DNA from: Halorussus salinus
GTDB taxonomy: Archaea > Halobacteriota > Halobacteria > Halobacteriales > Haladaptataceae
NCBI RefSeq assembly: GCF_004765815.2
Contig: NZ_SBIS02000007.1
Location: forward strand, 1-64,000
DNA: 64,000 nucleotides
Direction: 5' to 3'
Shown here: positions 16,277-25,300 of the stretch, piece after piece
Numbering within the stretch: the stretch's first letter is position 1
How the letters are laid out: each line of letters begins with the position of its first letter
The notes under the pieces: generated by a model
What the model was told of the DNA's origin: nothing
What the model saw: the letters and a program-made list of their open reading frames with translations, nothing else
Database searches by the model: none
Program-made: the position numbers and the translations under genes

Positions 16277-16678
16277 ATGACCGTCGCCGATGACATGTGT
16301 TCGATTACGGTGGACCACGCAGACGAAAAACTCCGATACTTCGTCCGCGCGGACCCCGACGACGGCGACCCCGGTGAGGTCGATGTCCTGCATCTCCGCG
16401 AGGACCTCGATTGGACCGACCGCCGCCAGCGCGAGGTCGAGTCCGAACTCCTCGAACTCGTGGCCAGCGAGAGCTACGAGGAGTTGATGGGTGCCGAGAA
16501 CGTCAACCAGATAATCAAGGTCGCCGACACGAAGATTCTGTTCACGGGGTTCGTGGACGACGAGGTGGTCATCGCCGCCTTCGAGCGGGGCATCCTCCCC
16601 GTCCTGCCGACGGTCGTGGCCGACTTCCGGGAGTACATGCGAAACAACGACGTGTCGTTCATCGCGCTGGACGCCTGA
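16277..16678 (+). CDS. Conserved haloarchaeal small protein
   Basis: The 133-residue protein starts at ATG 16277 (MTVADDMCSITVDHADEKLR); an in-frame GTG at 16256 would add seven residues. The TATA-like run TACTTTTATTC at 16241-16251 lies about 30 bases upstream, favouring leaderless transcription from the ATG. The C-terminal half (NVNQIIKVADTKILFTGFVD, then DEVVIAAFERGILPVLPTVV) is conserved-looking and acidic. No function recognised. Confidence 0.7.
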   Translation: MTVADDMCSITVDHADEKLRYFVRADPDDGDPGEVDVLHLREDLDWTDRRQREVESELLELVASESYEELMGAENVNQIIKVADTKILFTGFVDDEVVIAAFERGILPVLPTVVADFREYMRNNDVSFIALDA

Positions 16679-16772
16679 GGAGCCGGTAATCGTCACCGTC
16701 GGTCGAGGGTCGCCCAAATGCCCGCCGTCGGGACTCGCGCGGGATGGTACTCAGCTCATCGGGATGGAATTT

Positions 16773-16845
16773 CTATCCGGATGGAGCTTCGAGTGTAATC
16801 CGTCTGGATGTGCGTTCGATTTCAATCCATCTGGATGTACGTCCG
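16773..16845 (+). repeat. Imperfect repeats of an ATCCRTCTGGATG motif
   Basis: Three degenerate copies of ATCCGGATGGA/ATCCRTCTGGATGTRCG occur (near 16775, 16798 and 16825). The last one overlaps the stop codon of the following minus-strand gene, so the others look like decayed duplications of that gene's 3' end. Confidence 0.6.
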
Positions 16846-17052
16846 CGTCGTCCCCACGTCTTCGATTTCGTGGACGCCAGCGGTAACGACTCTCTGGAGG
16901 TCGCGGACCGTCTCGCCCTCGATTTCGGCGATTACGTCGAAGTCTCCGGCGACGACGTGGGCCTCCGTGACGCCCGACAACTCGCGGAGGGCCGCGGTCA
17001 CGTCTTCCGATGCTCCCGTCCCCGTGATGATAGCTACGTACGCACGGACCAT
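16822..17052 (-). CDS. Stand-alone Lrp/AsnC ligand-binding (RAM) domain protein
   Basis: The 76-residue protein starts MVRAYVAIITGTGASEDVTA and includes VTEAHVVAGDFDVIAEIEGE, the typical RAM fold of Lrp/AsnC proteins. It has no DNA-binding domain. Stand-alone RAM proteins bind amino acids and may form mixed oligomers with full Lrp proteins. The ATG at 17052 is preferred over a GTG two codons upstream. Degenerate repeats of its 3' end lie just beyond the stop. Confidence 0.88.
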   Translation of the reverse strand: MVRAYVAIITGTGASEDVTAALRELSGVTEAHVVAGDFDVIAEIEGETVRDLQRVVTAGVHEIEDVGTTRTYIQMD

Positions 17053-17171
17053 GACCACCCGATACGACGACTGCCCTCAAAGCGTTGTCCCCGAGTCGAG
17101 CGACGAACCCGCCCGCCGTGTCCGATAATATCTGCCACACGAGGTTTCCGTGCGGAGGTCCAACCGGTCAC

Positions 17172-17822
17172 ATGAGCCTCGTCGCGGAGTTCTCGGTGCC
17201 GACGGACGACTTCGCACTCGACAGTGCGCTCGACGCCGTGCCCGAGATGCGAGTCGAAGTCGAGCGACTCGCGACTCACAGCAGGGAGTGGGTGATGCCG
17301 TTCGTCTGGGCGACGGGCGGCGACGTAGACGCCTTCGAGGAGGCGCTGGCCGACGACGAGACGGTCGCCGACGCGAGGACGCTCGACCGATTCGACGACG
17401 GGTCGCTCCTCGCCGTTCGGTGGGCCGAGACGGTCGAGTCGCTCGTGGACGCGATGACGGACCAGCACGCCGCAATCCAAGAGGCGATGGCCGACGACGA
17501 GTGGTTCCTCAGACTCCGGTTCGCCGAGGCGCGACACCTCTCGTCGTTCCGCGACCACTTCGGGTCGGACTTCGAACTCCACCGGAAGTACCGGACCAGC
17601 GAACCCAGAAGCGACGAGTTCGGCCTGACGACCCGACAGCGCGAGGTGCTGGTGGTCGCGTCCCAACTGGGCTACTTCGCGGTTCCGCGCTCGGCGACCG
17701 TCGAGGACATCGCCGACCGACTCGACATCTCGGCGAACTCCGTCTCCCAGCGACTCCGGCGCGCACACGACGCGTTGGTCCGCAACACGCTCCTCATCGA
17801 CGGCCGAAAACGCCCCGACTGA
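17172..17822 (+). CDS. HTH-10 (bacterio-opsin-activator type) transcriptional regulator
   Basis: The 216-residue protein has an N-terminal sensory-like beta domain (MSLVAEFSVPTDDFALDSAL). Its C-terminal HTH-10 domain reads LTTRQREVLVVASQLGYFAV, then ATVEDIADRLDISANSVSQR. This architecture is typical of the Bat-like regulators abundant in haloarchaea. The target is unknown. A second paralogue of the same layout follows on the same strand, 137 bases after the stop. Confidence 0.9.
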   Translation: MSLVAEFSVPTDDFALDSALDAVPEMRVEVERLATHSREWVMPFVWATGGDVDAFEEALADDETVADARTLDRFDDGSLLAVRWAETVESLVDAMTDQHAAIQEAMADDEWFLRLRFAEARHLSSFRDHFGSDFELHRKYRTSEPRSDEFGLTTRQREVLVVASQLGYFAVPRSATVEDIADRLDISANSVSQRLRRAHDALVRNTLLIDGRKRPD

Positions 17823-17959
17823 TACGTGGCATTAATATTAAAGCCGTGGTCTTACCTTGACGTTCTGTCAATCAACGAGACGATGACAGCGCTGTCACAG
17901 GCACGACGCGTAGGGACGACGAGGAGTCGCACGACACGGCGGGACAGCGGTTCGGGATT

Positions 17960-18625
17960 ATGGGGGTAGTTACCGCGTTCGAGATAGCGGTCCCGGCGTC
18001 GGCGCTCGCGCTCGGCAGGACGTTCGAGCGCGCGCCCGACGCCACGGTCCGGTTGGAGCAGACGGTCGGCGGCCCCGACGACCGGGCCGCCACCTCGGCG
18101 TGGGTCTCCGGCGTCGAGGAGGACTCGCCCGCCGACCTCCTCGACGCCGACCCGACCGTCGCCGAGGTCCACCGCCTCGGAGCGGACGGCGACGCCGAAC
18201 TCCTCGAACTCCGGTTCGAGGGTCCCATCTGCCGGTTCGCCGAGACCGTCTTCGACCGGGGCGGGGTGATACTCCGCGCGACCGCCGAGGGCGGCGTCTG
18301 GCAGATGCAGTTGCGGTTCGCCGACAGCGACGACGTGGCCGAGGTGTTCGACGACGAGTTCACCCGCGAGTTCGACGCGACCGTCACGCGACTGTACGGC
18401 TCGAACGACGCCCCGGCGGCGGATACCGGCCTGACCGAAAAGCAGGAGCAGGCGCTCGACGCGGCGTTCGACATGGGGTACTACAACATCCCGCGGACGG
18501 TGGACCTCCGGGGCGTCGGCGACCGACTCGGTATCTCCCGGCAGGCGGTCTCCGAGCGTCTGCGCCGGGGCCACGAGCTACTGGTCGCGGACCTCCTCGG
18601 TGAGAACGACGACGAGAGACAGTAA
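17960..18625 (+). CDS. HTH-10 (bacterio-opsin-activator type) transcriptional regulator
   Basis: The 221-residue protein has an N-terminal domain beginning MGVVTAFEIAVPASALALGR. Its HTH-10 domain is LTEKQEQALDAAFDMGYYNI then VGDRLGISRQAVSERLRRGH. It is a diverged paralogue of the preceding regulator. It runs convergently into trkH with about 30 bases between the stops. Whether it controls the neighbouring potassium genes is open. Confidence 0.9.
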   Translation: MGVVTAFEIAVPASALALGRTFERAPDATVRLEQTVGGPDDRAATSAWVSGVEEDSPADLLDADPTVAEVHRLGADGDAELLELRFEGPICRFAETVFDRGGVILRATAEGGVWQMQLRFADSDDVAEVFDDEFTREFDATVTRLYGSNDAPAADTGLTEKQEQALDAAFDMGYYNIPRTVDLRGVGDRLGISRQAVSERLRRGHELLVADLLGENDDERQ

Positions 18626-18655
18626 GCGGACGCGACGCTCGGACGGACTTCTATT

Positions 18656-20182
18656 TTACGACCGCCAGTACGCTGGCGTCAGCAAGACCAGCACGGGTAG
18701 GATTTCCAGACGGCCGATCCACATCAGGAACACCATGAACAGCTTCGAGGTCGCCGGGAACGGGATGTAGTTGTTCATCGGGCCGACGATACCGAAGCCC
18801 GGCCCGACGTTGCCGAGGGTGGCTGCGACCGCGCTCATCGCGTCGAGGGCCACCAAGTCCATCCCGGTGCGGGCCGCGTCGAAGTAGACGACCGCCCCCG
18901 CGACGAAGAAGATAAGCAGGTACAGCAGGGTGAACGCGTAGATACCGCGGACCGCGCGCTCGTCCAACGACCGGCCGCCGAGTCGGACCGGCCGGACCGC
19001 CTCGGGGTGGACCGTGGTGAACAACTCGCGCTTGATGGACTTGAGGATGACCAGCCAGCGCACGATTTTGACCGCGCCGCCGGTCGAACCCGCCGACCCG
19101 CCGACGAACAGCGCGACGAACAGGACGTACTGGGCGGGTTGGCCCCACGTGTTGAAGTCCATGCTGGCGTACCCCGTCGTCGTCACGAGCGAGACGACCT
19201 GAAACATCGCGTGGCGGGCCGACCGCTCCACCTCTCCGGCGACGGGACCGACGACGGCCTGCTCGGCGAGTCCGTCCGCGAACAGCAGGACCGCCACGAC
19301 CGCCGAGAACACCGCCAGCACGCCGACGTAGAACCGGAACTCGTTGTCCTCGGCGAACATCTCGGCCTCGCCGTTGAGCGCGTGCCAGAACAGCGCGAAG
19401 TTGGTCCCGGCCGCGACCATGAACGGGATTATCAGCCACTGGACCGCCGCCGAGAAGAACTCGATGCTCCTCGCGGCGGGCGAGAACCCGCCGGTCGCCA
19501 TCGTCGTGAACCCGTGGGCGACCGACTGATAGAGGGTCATGTTCGGCGCGAACCCGAGGAGGTGGAGGCCGAACAGGAGGCTCATCTCAAGCGCCGTGAT
19601 GCCCAGATACGCCCGCCAGAGCGCCCGCGCGGTCTCGGCGATGCGCGGCGTGAGCTTCGTGATGCCGGGACCCGGAGCCTCGGCGTCCATCAGTTGCGCG
19701 CCACCGACCGACAACTCGGGCAGGATGGCCACCGCCAGCACGACGATGCCCATGCCGCCGAGCCACTGGGTCTGTTGTCGCCACATCATCAGCGCCCGCG
19801 AGTGGTCCTCGAAGCCGATGTTGCGCATCACAGTCGCTCCCGTGGTCGTGAAGCCGCTCATCGACTCGAAGAGAGCGTTGACCGGGTGGGCGACCGTTCC
19901 TTGTCCCGCGATGACGTACGGTGAGGCCCCGATAATCGACACCGCGAGCCACGTCAGCGCGACCATCAGGAAGCCCTCGCGCGCCCCGAGGTCGGGGTCG
20001 TCGTCTAACTGTTCGAGGCTCCACCCGACGCCGACCGCCAGCGCCATCGACGCGGCGAACGTCGTCACGCCCTCACCGTAGAAGACGGCCAGCGCGAGCG
20101 GGAACGCCATCGCCACCGCCAGCCACTTGACGACGGTGCCGACGAGGCTCGTACTCGCTCGCCAGTCTACCCGGACGTTCAT
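18656..20182 (-). CDS. trkH: TrkH-family potassium transporter subunit (copy 1)
   Basis: The 508-residue multi-span membrane protein has the four selectivity-filter loops of TrkH/KtrB: SMSGFTTTGATVM, MATGGFSPAAR, TTTGYASMDFNTW and GNVGPGFGIVGP. It forms the ion-conducting pore and needs a TrkA/RCK regulator, here encoded 71 bases upstream on the same strand. The pair probably forms a transcription unit, trkA then trkH. Potassium uptake is central to the salt-in strategy of haloarchaea. Confidence 0.95.
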   Translation of the reverse strand: MNVRVDWRASTSLVGTVVKWLAVAMAFPLALAVFYGEGVTTFAASMALAVGVGWSLEQLDDDPDLGAREGFLMVALTWLAVSIIGASPYVIAGQGTVAHPVNALFESMSGFTTTGATVMRNIGFEDHSRALMMWRQQTQWLGGMGIVVLAVAILPELSVGGAQLMDAEAPGPGITKLTPRIAETARALWRAYLGITALEMSLLFGLHLLGFAPNMTLYQSVAHGFTTMATGGFSPAARSIEFFSAAVQWLIIPFMVAAGTNFALFWHALNGEAEMFAEDNEFRFYVGVLAVFSAVVAVLLFADGLAEQAVVGPVAGEVERSARHAMFQVVSLVTTTGYASMDFNTWGQPAQYVLFVALFVGGSAGSTGGAVKIVRWLVILKSIKRELFTTVHPEAVRPVRLGGRSLDERAVRGIYAFTLLYLLIFFVAGAVVYFDAARTGMDLVALDAMSAVAATLGNVGPGFGIVGPMNNYIPFPATSKLFMVFLMWIGRLEILPVLVLLTPAYWRS

Positions 20183-20253
20183 CGCCGACTCACCCGTCGT
20201 GACATGGCTACGTTCTCGCTCCCGTCATGGCTATCTCGGTCGTCGTCTCCCCG

Positions 20254-21597
20254 TCATAATTTCTCCGATACCGCTTCGAGCGCCTCTCGGCCGACGAACG
20301 CGACGACGTGGTCGCCGGGTTCGATGACGGTGTCGCCTCGCGGGACGACGAACTGCTCGTCGCGCGTGATGGCACCGACGACGAACCCCTCGGGCAGGTC
20401 GGCGACCGCCTCGCTGATGGGTCGGCCGACGAGAATCGACTCGGCGTCCACCTCGACTTCGAGGACTTCCGCCTTGTCGTTCTCGATGAGCGCGACGTTC
20501 TCGGTGTGGAGTTCCCGCGTGAACCGCGTAATCTCCTCGGCGGTCACTTCGCGGGGGTTGACGCCCACGTCCACGCCGACCGTCTCGAAGACATCGACGT
20601 AGTCGCCACTCTCGACCACCGCGACGGTCCGGCGCGCGCCCAACTGCTTGGCCAGCACCGAGACCAACAGATTCTGCTCGTCGCTGTCGAGGGCCGCGAC
20701 CACGGCGTCGGCCTCGTCCACGTGTTCGCGCGCGAGGAACTCGGCGTCGGTCGGGTCGTTCTCCATGACGACCGTGTCGGGCAACTCCTCGGCGAGTTGC
20801 CGGGCGCGGTCGGGGTCCTGCTCGATGAGCCGCGGGTGGAGTCCGCGCTCCTCGAGCAGTCTGGCGGTGTGGTAGCCGATTTCGCTCCCGCCGATGATGA
20901 CCAAGTCCTCGTTTCCGGAGGGCGTCTCGCTCGGTGCGATTTCGCGGGCGAATCCTTGGACGCTCTCGGGACTCCCGATGACGACCACCCGGTCGTCTGC
21001 ACGGATGAGCGTCTCTCCTCGGGGTATCTCCACGTCGCCGTTACGCAGGAGCGCGGCGAACGTCAGCGAGTCGAAGCGGTCGGCCTCCCGGACGGTCTGG
21101 TCGGCGACCGGACTGTCGGGACCGACCTCGAACTCCGCCATCTGGACGCGCCCGCCAGCGAACGGGTCCACGTCGCGGGCCGCCGGGAGTCCGATGACCC
21201 GGACGATGTCTTGGGCGGTCAGCAGGTTCGTACAGACCATGAAATCCACGCCGAAAGCCCGCCGGTCCTCGGCGTGTTGCCACGTTTCGAGGTAGTCTAC
21301 GTTCTTGACCCGCGCGATGGTGAACGGGTCGTCTACGGTCTTGGCCGTCCCGCAGGCGACCAGATTCGTCTCGTCGCGGTCCGTACTCGCGATTATCATG
21401 TCGGTCCGCTCGACGCCCGCCTCTTCGAGCGTGTCGAGCGAGGTGCCGTCGCCCTCGATGGCCAGAACGTCGTGGGAGTAAGTCAGGGCGTCCACTCGTT
21501 CGCCGTCCACGTCCACCACGACGACTTCGTGGGCGTCCGCTAGACTCGCCGCGATGGACGAGCCGACCTCACCCGCTCCGATGATGATAACGTGCAT
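20254..21597 (-). CDS. trkA: Trk potassium transporter peripheral NAD-binding subunit
   Basis: The 447-residue cytoplasmic protein has two RCK units. The first opens MHVIIIGAGEVGSSIAASLA and the second DLVIIGGSEIGYHTARLLEE; each has a Rossmann nucleotide loop followed by a TrkA-C domain. It gates the TrkH pore in response to nucleotides. It is upstream of trkH copy 1 on the same strand, so the two are likely co-transcribed. An AT-rich 217-base region upstream holds its promoter. Confidence 0.95.
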   Translation of the reverse strand: MHVIIIGAGEVGSSIAASLADAHEVVVVDVDGERVDALTYSHDVLAIEGDGTSLDTLEEAGVERTDMIIASTDRDETNLVACGTAKTVDDPFTIARVKNVDYLETWQHAEDRRAFGVDFMVCTNLLTAQDIVRVIGLPAARDVDPFAGGRVQMAEFEVGPDSPVADQTVREADRFDSLTFAALLRNGDVEIPRGETLIRADDRVVVIGSPESVQGFAREIAPSETPSGNEDLVIIGGSEIGYHTARLLEERGLHPRLIEQDPDRARQLAEELPDTVVMENDPTDAEFLAREHVDEADAVVAALDSDEQNLLVSVLAKQLGARRTVAVVESGDYVDVFETVGVDVGVNPREVTAEEITRFTRELHTENVALIENDKAEVLEVEVDAESILVGRPISEAVADLPEGFVVGAITRDEQFVVPRGDTVIEPGDHVVAFVGREALEAVSEKL

Positions 21598-21814
21598 CAG
21601 TAGCCTCCCTCATTCTTGCCGGTTTTTGCGAGGCCCACCGTATCACTATTTCCATTCAGTGACGAGCGCGGTCGGGTCACGGCCGAGTCGCGGCCGGTCG
21701 CGTGACCACCGAGAAATCTAGAAAAACGTTTCACAACGATATGTGATTCTTTTAGGGAGATATAGATACGGAAGAGCCGTCGGTCGTCCCGGTGCGGTCC
21801 GCGGGCGGGCCGCC

Positions 21815-22609
21815 CTACGCGACTCGCTCGACCACCGAGGTCGGAAGCCGAAGCGACTGACCGTCCACGACGAGGTTGTCGTAGTACAGGTCCAGCGTCG
21901 CCGGGTTCACCGCGTCGCCGTGGCCGACGCCGACCAGCACGAGGAGTGCGCCCTCCCCGAAGCGCCCGACCACGTCCCGGAAACTCCGGCCGTCGTAGCC
22001 CGATTCGAGGTCGGTGTACTCGAACCAGTCGCCGCCGGTGAGCCGAGCGCCCACGTCGAAGGTCCGCCACGACTCGCTCGGCGGGTCGCTCCCGTCGTCG
22101 CTGGTCAGGTACATCCCGTGTCGCCCGTCGTCGTTCTCGACCACCAGAAACGTCTCGTCGGGGGCGAGGCCGCCGCCGTCGTCCGGGTTGACGTTGTTCG
22201 CGCCCTCGTAGTAGTCGTAGCGGAGGTCGCCGACGCTCCCGAGGGTCGGCTCGCCGCTCGGCGCGGCTATCGACGCCGCGTAATCGACCGTCGAGTTCCC
22301 GTTCGACGTGACGTGAATCGGATTCTGATGGGACCCGTCCCGTACCTCGGACCCGCTCTCGACGGTCGCGGTGTACGACCCGTCGCCGTTCAGGTCGAAC
22401 AGCGTGACCCCCGGCCGTAGCTCCGTATCGACCTGTTGAAGCGCCGCCGCCGCTCTCGACGGTCGCGCCACGGAGTTCGCGCCGTTCGCGTCCCGAACGT
22501 CTGCGTCGCCGCGCTTCGCCGCCCCGCTCCCGACGACCGCCCCGCCTCCGACCGCACCCACCGTCGCGGCGGCCGTCCAGCGGAGGACCGCCCGTCGCTC
22601 CCGGTTCAT
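21815..22609 (-). CDS. Exported protein with Tat-like signal, unknown function
   Basis: The 264-residue protein starts MNRERRAVLRWTAAATVGAV; RRAVLRW and the Ala/Gly stretch after it look like a twin-arginine signal, though the consensus is loose. The mature part is beta-rich and acidic (LFDLNGDGSYTATVESGSEV, TFLVVENDDGRHGMYLTSDD). No enzyme motif is visible. The ATG at 22609 is chosen because it places the arginines at residues 5-6. It lies between trkA and another exported protein. Confidence 0.7.
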   Translation of the reverse strand: MNRERRAVLRWTAAATVGAVGGGAVVGSGAAKRGDADVRDANGANSVARPSRAAAALQQVDTELRPGVTLFDLNGDGSYTATVESGSEVRDGSHQNPIHVTSNGNSTVDYAASIAAPSGEPTLGSVGDLRYDYYEGANNVNPDDGGGLAPDETFLVVENDDGRHGMYLTSDDGSDPPSESWRTFDVGARLTGGDWFEYTDLESGYDGRSFRDVVGRFGEGALLVLVGVGHGDAVNPATLDLYYDNLVVDGQSLRLPTSVVERVA

Positions 22610-22724
22610 GACGATTGACACGACTCCCATCCGTTTATGTCTACTTCCCGATTCTCCCCGCGTCTCGACGCCGACGAGCGCGATACCGACGAGTGCGACG
22701 CCGAGGAGCGACGGGGAGTCACGG

Positions 22725-23360
22725 TTACTCCCCGTCCAGTCGGAGCGTCACTTCGAGCGGCCCGTCCGACCGGTCGAACGCGAGCGACCCGGAGTACCGG
22801 AAGTCGTCGCGCGCCTCGCCACCGGCCGCTCCTCGGACCGTGTTGCCGTCGATGTCGTCGCCGTCGTCCGCGAAGTCGCCCTTCTCGACGTGGCCGCTCA
22901 CGCGGAACTTGTAGCGGACCGTCTCGCCCCTCGCTCGAATCGTGATGGTGTTGGGGAGGTCCCGGTCGTCGTTCGTCGTCTCCTCGAACAGGTCCCCGTC
23001 CACGAACACCTTCCCCGGCCCGTCGAGTCGCAGGTCGGTCGGGTCGCCGGTGAACAGCCAGCTGTCGCAACGCTCGTCGCTGACCGCGCCGCGCGCGGTG
23101 TTCTCGTCCACGATTTCGTCCCCGTCGTCGCTCTCGTAGGTCCCGCCGCGCTTCACCCGGCCGCTGACGCTGACCTCGTAGGAGAAGGTCTTCTCGCCCG
23201 CCGCACAGAAGGTAATCTCGCGCCAGCCGGTCGCGCCCGCGGTCCCGGCGACCCCGCCGCCCGCGAGACCCGCGGCCGCCGTCCCCTTCAACAGCGTCCG
23301 GCGGTCGAGACCGCCGGTCGAACTCGTCCGTCGGTTTTGCTCCTCGGATTGCTTGGTCAT
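22725..23360 (-). CDS. Tat-exported protein with two repeated beta domains
   Basis: The 211-residue protein has a Tat signal (LDRRTLLKGTAAAGLAGG, residues about 18-35). Two copies of a roughly 65-residue domain follow. Copy 1 contains YEVSVSGRVKRGGTYESDDG and DENTARGAVSDERCDSWLFT; copy 2 contains FRVSGHVEKGDFADDGDDID and GNTVRGAAGGEARDDFRYSG. It looks like a secreted or surface beta-sandwich protein arising from an internal duplication. Function unknown. Confidence 0.75.
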   Translation of the reverse strand: MTKQSEEQNRRTSSTGGLDRRTLLKGTAAAGLAGGGVAGTAGATGWREITFCAAGEKTFSYEVSVSGRVKRGGTYESDDGDEIVDENTARGAVSDERCDSWLFTGDPTDLRLDGPGKVFVDGDLFEETTNDDRDLPNTITIRARGETVRYKFRVSGHVEKGDFADDGDDIDGNTVRGAAGGEARDDFRYSGSLAFDRSDGPLEVTLRLDGE

Positions 23361-23581
23361 TGCTCGCACACCCCAGTCAATTCTCTGGAGCGCGACCCGT
23401 ATCAACCCGGTCGCTCGTCAAGTCGGATTCGGTCGCCTTGCGGACGAGTTAACGGGGATTCACCGCGATTCGCGCGAGAAACGCGGTGTTTCTGAAATCA
23501 AGTCCGGGTGGACCGCGCGACACGCCCGATTTCTCGGAGCGGGGCGGTCGGGACGAGCGCCGCAGAGTCAACGTCGTCGAA

Positions 23582-25162
23582 TCAGCGCCGCCAGTACGCG
23601 GGCGAGAGGACGACGAGGACCGAGAGAATCTCCAACCGGCCGATCCACATCAGAAACACCATGTAGAGTTTCGCGGCCGACGAGAACTTGAGGAAGCTGT
23701 TCATCGGGCCGACGATGCCCACGCCCGGTCCGACGTTGCCCAGCGTCGCGATGGACGCGCTCACCGCCTCGATAGCCGAGATGTCGAGCCCGATTCGGAG
23801 ACTGTCGAGGTACAACAGCACTGCCGAGGCCGCGAAGATGGAGATGAATATCATCACGAACACCAAGACGCTGCTCACCAAGTCGTCGTCGGCCACGTCG
23901 TCGGCCACCCTGATGGGACGGACCGCTTCGGGGTGAACCGACGTGAAGACCTCGCGGGACATCGCCTTCCGAATCAGGTACCAGCGGATTATCTTGACCG
24001 ACCCGGCCGCCGACCCGGCCGACCCGCCGAGGAACATCGCGAACAGGAGCGCGAGCTGGGTCGATTCGCCCCACGTGTTGAAGTCCATGCTGGCGTACCC
24101 GGTGGTCGTGACGATGGCCGCGGTCTGGAACGCCGCCTGCCGGAGCGCGTTCTCGAAGTCGCCCGCGAGCGGCGCGATTGCGGTCGGCACCTCCGCGAGT
24201 CCGGCACCGGTGAACAGCAACACCGTGAACAGCGCGGTGATAGCGCCCATCACGGCGAGATACGTTCGGAACTCCGCGTTGTGAGTCAGTCGCCGCGGCT
24301 CCCCCTCCGAGACGTACCAGAACAGTGCGAAGTTCGTCCCGGCGACGACCATGAAGAACGTAATCGCCCACTGGACGGCTGGCGAGAACGCTTCGGCGCT
24401 CCTCGCCTCGGGGGAGAATCCCCCGGTCGGGAGCGTGGTCAGCCCGTGAGCGACGGCGTTGTACAGGTCCATGTTCGGTGCCACTCCGGCGAGGTAGAGC
24501 CCGTAGTACACGCCCACTGCGGCAAGCGTGAACCACGCGTAGATGCCCCACAGCGCGCGGGCCGTGTCCTGAATCCGCGGCGTGAGCTTGTCGATGGACA
24601 GGCCGGGGGACTCCTCTCTGATGATTTGGGCACCGCCGACCGACAGCTCCGGGAGAATCGCCACCATCAGCACCAGTATCCCCATCCCGCCGAGCCACTG
24701 GGTCAACTGCCGCCACATGAGTATCGACCGCGAGTGGCGCTCGAACGATATCTCCCCGAGGACGGTCGAACCCGTGGTCGTGAACCCGCTCATGCTCTCG
24801 AACAGCGCGTTCACCGGGTGGGCGACCGTTCCCTGCCCCGCGATGAGGTACGGGAGCGTTCCGACGAGCGGGACGACGAACCACGTGAGACTCACGAACA
24901 GAAACGCCTCTCGGTGGCCGAGGTCCGGTTCCGAGTGCAACCCTTCGAGGGCCGCCCCCAGTCCGACCATCACGGCGGACGTTACCAGAAAGGGAACCGG
25001 ACTCTCGCCGTAGTAGAGCGCGACGGCGGTCGGCAAGAGGGGCGTCACCGCGAGATACTTCAGTACCCGTCCGAGGAGCGCCAGACTAGACAGGTACCCG
25101 ACAACATCGTCCAAATTCGATGTCCGGGTACCACCTACTGTCTCTAGAAGGTCGCGACTCAT
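23582..25162 (-). CDS. trkH: TrkH-family potassium transporter subunit (copy 2)
   Basis: The 526-residue paralogue of the TrkH at 18.7 kb keeps all four filter loops: SMSGFTTTGSTVL, LPTGGFSPEAR, TTTGYASMDFNTW and GNVGPGVGIVGP. Its N-terminus is extended and differs from copy 1. There is no dedicated TrkA next to it, so it may share the trkA at 20-21.6 kb. A TrmB-type regulator lies directly upstream on the same strand. Confidence 0.95.
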   Translation of the reverse strand: MSRDLLETVGGTRTSNLDDVVGYLSSLALLGRVLKYLAVTPLLPTAVALYYGESPVPFLVTSAVMVGLGAALEGLHSEPDLGHREAFLFVSLTWFVVPLVGTLPYLIAGQGTVAHPVNALFESMSGFTTTGSTVLGEISFERHSRSILMWRQLTQWLGGMGILVLMVAILPELSVGGAQIIREESPGLSIDKLTPRIQDTARALWGIYAWFTLAAVGVYYGLYLAGVAPNMDLYNAVAHGLTTLPTGGFSPEARSAEAFSPAVQWAITFFMVVAGTNFALFWYVSEGEPRRLTHNAEFRTYLAVMGAITALFTVLLFTGAGLAEVPTAIAPLAGDFENALRQAAFQTAAIVTTTGYASMDFNTWGESTQLALLFAMFLGGSAGSAAGSVKIIRWYLIRKAMSREVFTSVHPEAVRPIRVADDVADDDLVSSVLVFVMIFISIFAASAVLLYLDSLRIGLDISAIEAVSASIATLGNVGPGVGIVGPMNSFLKFSSAAKLYMVFLMWIGRLEILSVLVVLSPAYWRR

Positions 25163-25300
25163 CTACGCGAAACCTCCGTTGGCTCGGTAATAAGAAGTTT
25201 GGCTTCCGAACGCGGTACTCGTCGCGGCGAGACCCGCTGACACGCCCCGAGGAGACCGTTCGCCGAACAGTCGCGCCGCGAGAAATCGACCCGCGAGTCG

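Noticed and set aside
23582-25162. Second TrkH considered as a recent duplication of the first
   Set aside because: The filter loops are alike, but the N-termini and loops differ widely, so an old paralogue is more likely than a recent copy.
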